In this document: positions 60,987 to 64,000 of the stretch, one piece after another | Layout of the letters: each line of letters opens with the position of its first letter | Position numbering within the stretch: the stretch's first letter is position 1 | DNA from: Blastomussa wellsi | Taxonomy: Eukaryota > Cnidaria > Anthozoa > Scleractinia > Plerogyridae | DNA length: 64,000 nucleotides | Direction of reading: 5' to 3' | Assembly (NCBI GenBank): GCA_947652115.1 | Contig: OX393570.1 | Location: 3,589,817 to 3,653,816 of the forward strand | The notes under the pieces: generated by a model | Told to the model about the DNA's origin: nothing | Databases searched by the model: none | The model's input: the letters and a program-made list of their open reading frames with translations, nothing else | Made by a program: the position numbers and the translations under genes

Positions 60987-61253
60987 CAGGGCCGTAGACA
61001 AACCTCTGGCATAGATGAGAAAAGATCTACAATTGCAAAAAGGTACTGGCCACTAAGGGGACCGAGGTATTCCCCCTCCCAAAATTTTGAAGTCTAGAAG
61101 CTCTGAAAATTTATTTTTAGCCTTTTTCATAAGCTGTTTCTTCAAAAAATCAAGTTCCTTCAGCTAGTTTCCCAACTTAAAATATGATGTTTTTAATCTT
61201 AATTTAGATGAGGCAAATGCCTTGTCTTGCCTCTTGCTAGCTACGGCCTTGTA
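60987..61253. mobile_element. Worn MITE with TIR AGGGCCGTAG / CTACGGCCTT
   Basis: CAGGGCCGTAGACAAACCTC at the left and, reversed, CAAGGCCGTAGCTAGCAAGA at the right. The inner GAGGCAAATGCCTTGTCTTG with CTCTTGCTAGCTA is shared with a fragment at 27102-27152. Confidence 0.5.
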
Positions 61254-63054
61254 TTTAGCAATTATCCTGCGAAATTGTGCGTAATATCTGATACTTAGCT
61301 GACGAGGCTGTTATTCCACAAGATTGAGCAGGATAATTGTTTATTATTCAACCAAATTGTAAATGAGGTGCATTTTACAGCTATAAAAGTTGATGTTGTG
61401 TGGTGTTTTGTGAAACTTGGGCTGGATCATTGCAGGATATCTATCAAGTACAGATGATGGATAACTGTCTGATACCTGTTGTCCAATTTTGTACCCTGTG
61501 ATGTTTTTTGTCCAATGAGCATGCACAAAAATGACTTGGTGGGCTAAAATTTGTAATATTGCCCGACCAATTAAGATCCAATTGGGCTGACAGTAAGGTG
61601 AGTTATTTCTGTGCTACCGTCTTTAAATAAAGTGTATTATTATTATTATTATTATTACTCTCAGATACTCAAAGACAGACAGAAATTATGAAATATAGTA
61701 TCACCAGTATCCTGTTTTAAAGAGTTTCTTAGCGGGCTATTTTCATCTGTGCTGTTAGCATTAATTCTGTCTAGAGCCAAGTCAAGTCAAGTCAATAGTT
61801 ACAAGCTGTAACCTGTACCACAGTCACACCAGCAGTGACTTGTACTGCAGTCCGACCAGTATTACTAAACCGCATTATATATAGTAATGGCCGACACATC
61901 CAAGTTATGCTGTAAGACAGTGACGGAGTTTGAAGCTGATCCACAGCCTTGCCAAAATCATGCTTTTTGTTAAAACTTTAAAAATCTTTTGGTTTACTGT
62001 TGACTTAGTTTGATGAAATTATTTGCTTTCAGATTAAGTATCAGCTAAATTTTTAATTACTTTATCTGAAATTCAAAGTTGACTCGAACATAAATAAGTT
62101 GAAACAAATTATTTTTTGAATGAATTTTATTATTCACATTTACCTTGATCAAGACCTAATATCAGAAAACAAAGAGTTCTGGCTCATGTCACAAATTGAT
62201 CCATGTTATGGAAAATACATGTAGTTCTCATTTATCCATGCTACAGTATTATGCAGACTTTCTTCTGTGTTCAAAAACATTTTAATTCAAAATCAAATGG
62301 ACTGCTTTAATATTTGGCTGTTTTCCTTTTGTTGTATGCTTAAGCCTTGTTAATATTATTATGAGAGAAAAATAGATTGAAACATTCCAATGTTTGAACA
62401 TTCAAAAAACTTTAAGTAAATTAGATAAAATTAAAGATAACAGGATCGCTTTTATTTGCCTTTTTTATTTTACAGTTATCGCTATCATTAATATTCATAT
62501 TCTCAGTTATGTGACCCACTTCCAACTGCCTGTTTACAATTTTCCTGAATCAACAAATCCGAACAGTTGACATTTAACCACCTCTATATGTGCTAGCTAC
62601 AGTACTAGTTTAACTATAGAGCACTCTAATAACTGATGACAATTTCAACGCACTATCTGGTTAAAAATAATAACCATATATAAAACCATGTATTGTACAG
62701 CAATGGAGCTAGTGACAATAACATGAAAATATCAGTAATTGTATATGGTACCTTATTTAATGATTCATACGTCAATTAATTATCATAATTTATTTATGCG
62801 CTTATAAATAATAATTTATTGCAGACAATTAATAGCTGAAATAGAACAGAATCTGACATGCCAGCACTGAATATATATTATTAATAATATTGTAGCAAAA
62901 TGATGAACAGTCAAGTCATATGAAGGAATTTTTTCGTGCTAGAGCAAATGAAAGAGCAAATGAAATAAATTCTGAGTTCTCCCATGAATTTTTCCTACCA
63001 GTCACCCTCAAGGAGAGCCTGAATTTTTTTTCTGACAAATTAAAGGTTTGCCAA

Positions 63055-63401
63055 TGCAGGGGCGTAGCGACCATATACACTTGTACGCACGTGCGTACCT
63101 CGGAAATCTAAAAATTATATGTATTTATTTATAGATTTTATGGCGAAAAGTGACCTTTATACATGTCAAAGGTTGTCATATAAACAACTAAGTTATTGAG
63201 TAGTTATATAGTGTTTTTTCATGCTTTGATTTATGAAACTTCCCCCCAGAAAACATGGCAAATGGCATTTCCGAGGCCCTAAAAATAAAAATTTTCTGGA
63301 GTAGCATGCCCCAGCAACCCTCTCCCTGAGTAGCTTGCGCCTTTGGTGCTCGATTACCTTCTCCTTTCATGTGTACCTAGGCAGCACGCTACGCCGCTGC
63401 A
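63055..63401. mobile_element. MITE with TIR TGCAGSGGCGTAGCG
   Basis: TGCAGGGGCGTAGCG at the left and CGCTACGCCGCTGCA at the right are inverted repeats with one mismatch, enclosing 347 bp of AT-rich, non-coding sequence. Confidence 0.7.
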
Positions 63402-63716
63402 TTGACTGAAAACATCTTTCTTAACTTGTATAAACCAGCACCTGATTCTATCTGTTTGATAATTTATTAGTCATAAATAAAAATTTTGGTAGATTTCAAA
63501 ATAAATCTGATGAAAAATGTCTTGGAGTATGTGACCATTTATTTGAAGTTTCTTGTAGCAAACTGACCTCACATAAGCATCATGTTCAATCACAACCAAT
63601 TTTTAATTGAAACGTCATCAGTCTGGGTTGTTTTGGGAGTGAAACTCAAAAGAACAGGTACAGAACAACTCAGTCTAATCCAGCCTCAGATTTTTTTCTT
63701 CTGGGCTGCTGTAATG

Positions 63717-64000
63717 TGGGAAGCGTGGTGGCCTAATGATTAGTGCACTGGACTCCGGATTGGACGGTCCGGCTTCAAGCCCTGGCTGTTGCCTTGTGCT
63801 TCGTTTTTGGGTGAGAAACTTAACTCTTACAGTGTCTCTCTCCATCCTAGCCTCCTACGCAGACGTTCTTTTGCTCGTCACACCCCGAGGCTATCTCCAC
63901 CCAGGTGTATAAATGGGTACCGGCAAAATACTGCTGGGGGTAACCCTGCAATGGACTAGCATCCCCCTAGAGTTGAAATATTCCTAGCCACTTAATGCTA
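63717..64000 (+). repeat. tRNA-Arg-headed SINE, family D-like, reaches window end
   Basis: Head GGGAAGCGTGGTGGCCTAAT GATTAG (A box), anticodon loop ACTCCGG (CCG, Arg-like), B box GGCTTCAAGCCC; body includes GGGTGAGAAACTTAACTCTT, GGGTACCGGCAAAATACTGC and GCAATGGACTAGCATCCC. The B box has lost the GGTTC core, so this is a retroposon, not a tRNA gene. Confidence 0.7.

Larger units (their letters stand above)
60069..64000. other. Region downstream of TMEM164
   Basis: No gene recognised. It contains inverted-repeat elements at 60987-61253 and 63055-63401, an (ATT)n run at 61632-61659, and a SINE at the right edge. Confidence 0.5.

Noticed and set aside
63720..63792. tRNA-Arg(CCG) gene
   Set aside because: The T-loop core GGTTC has become GGCTTC and the segment continues into a SINE body shared with another element.

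Overview
The window looks like nuclear DNA of an anthozoan cnidarian, probably a stony coral. The evidence is spliced, AT-rich animal genes whose coding exons align with vertebrate families at the level expected between phyla, embedded in dense short foldback transposons and tRNA-headed SINEs of the kind that crowd anthozoan genomes. The species call is inference. All gene models below were built by hand from exon phase and splice sites; no database search was run.

Layout. (1) 354-5205, minus: the 5' part of a KMT2A/KMT2B (MLL/trithorax) histone H3K4 methyltransferase gene, five exons, running off the left edge just after the CXXC zinc finger. (2) 9407-19546, plus: a two-exon gene for a 3,179-residue coiled-coil protein, almost all of it in one 9.3 kb exon. 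(3) 21257-23338, minus: a two-exon class A GPCR whose intron splits the DRY motif. (4) 24516-26732: a 2.2 kb minisatellite with 9-bp, 36-bp and 747-bp levels of order. (5) 29222-38944, minus: a seven-exon inositol hexakisphosphate kinase (IP6K, 480 aa). (6) 47283-50728, plus: a five-exon Nudix hydrolase of the DIPP (NUDT3/NUDT4) type, 146 aa. (7) 55696-60068, plus: a six-exon TMEM164 orthologue, 275 aa, with one GC-AG intron. The rest is intergenic and intronic DNA with many MITE-like elements, SINEs, foldbacks and simple repeats.

How the genes relate. The most striking point is that IP6K, which makes the inositol pyrophosphate 5-InsP7, and a DIPP, the enzyme class that hydrolyses InsP7, lie next to each other in divergent orientation with about 8.3 kb between start codons and no other gene recognised between them. 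This is a candidate 'writer/eraser' neighbourhood for inositol pyrophosphate signalling. KMT2 keeps an N-terminal motif that resembles the menin-binding motif of mammalian MLL1/MLL2, followed by a conserved acidic block and the CXXC finger. The other genes show no obvious functional link. Most remaining short ORFs have no recognisable homology and were left out.
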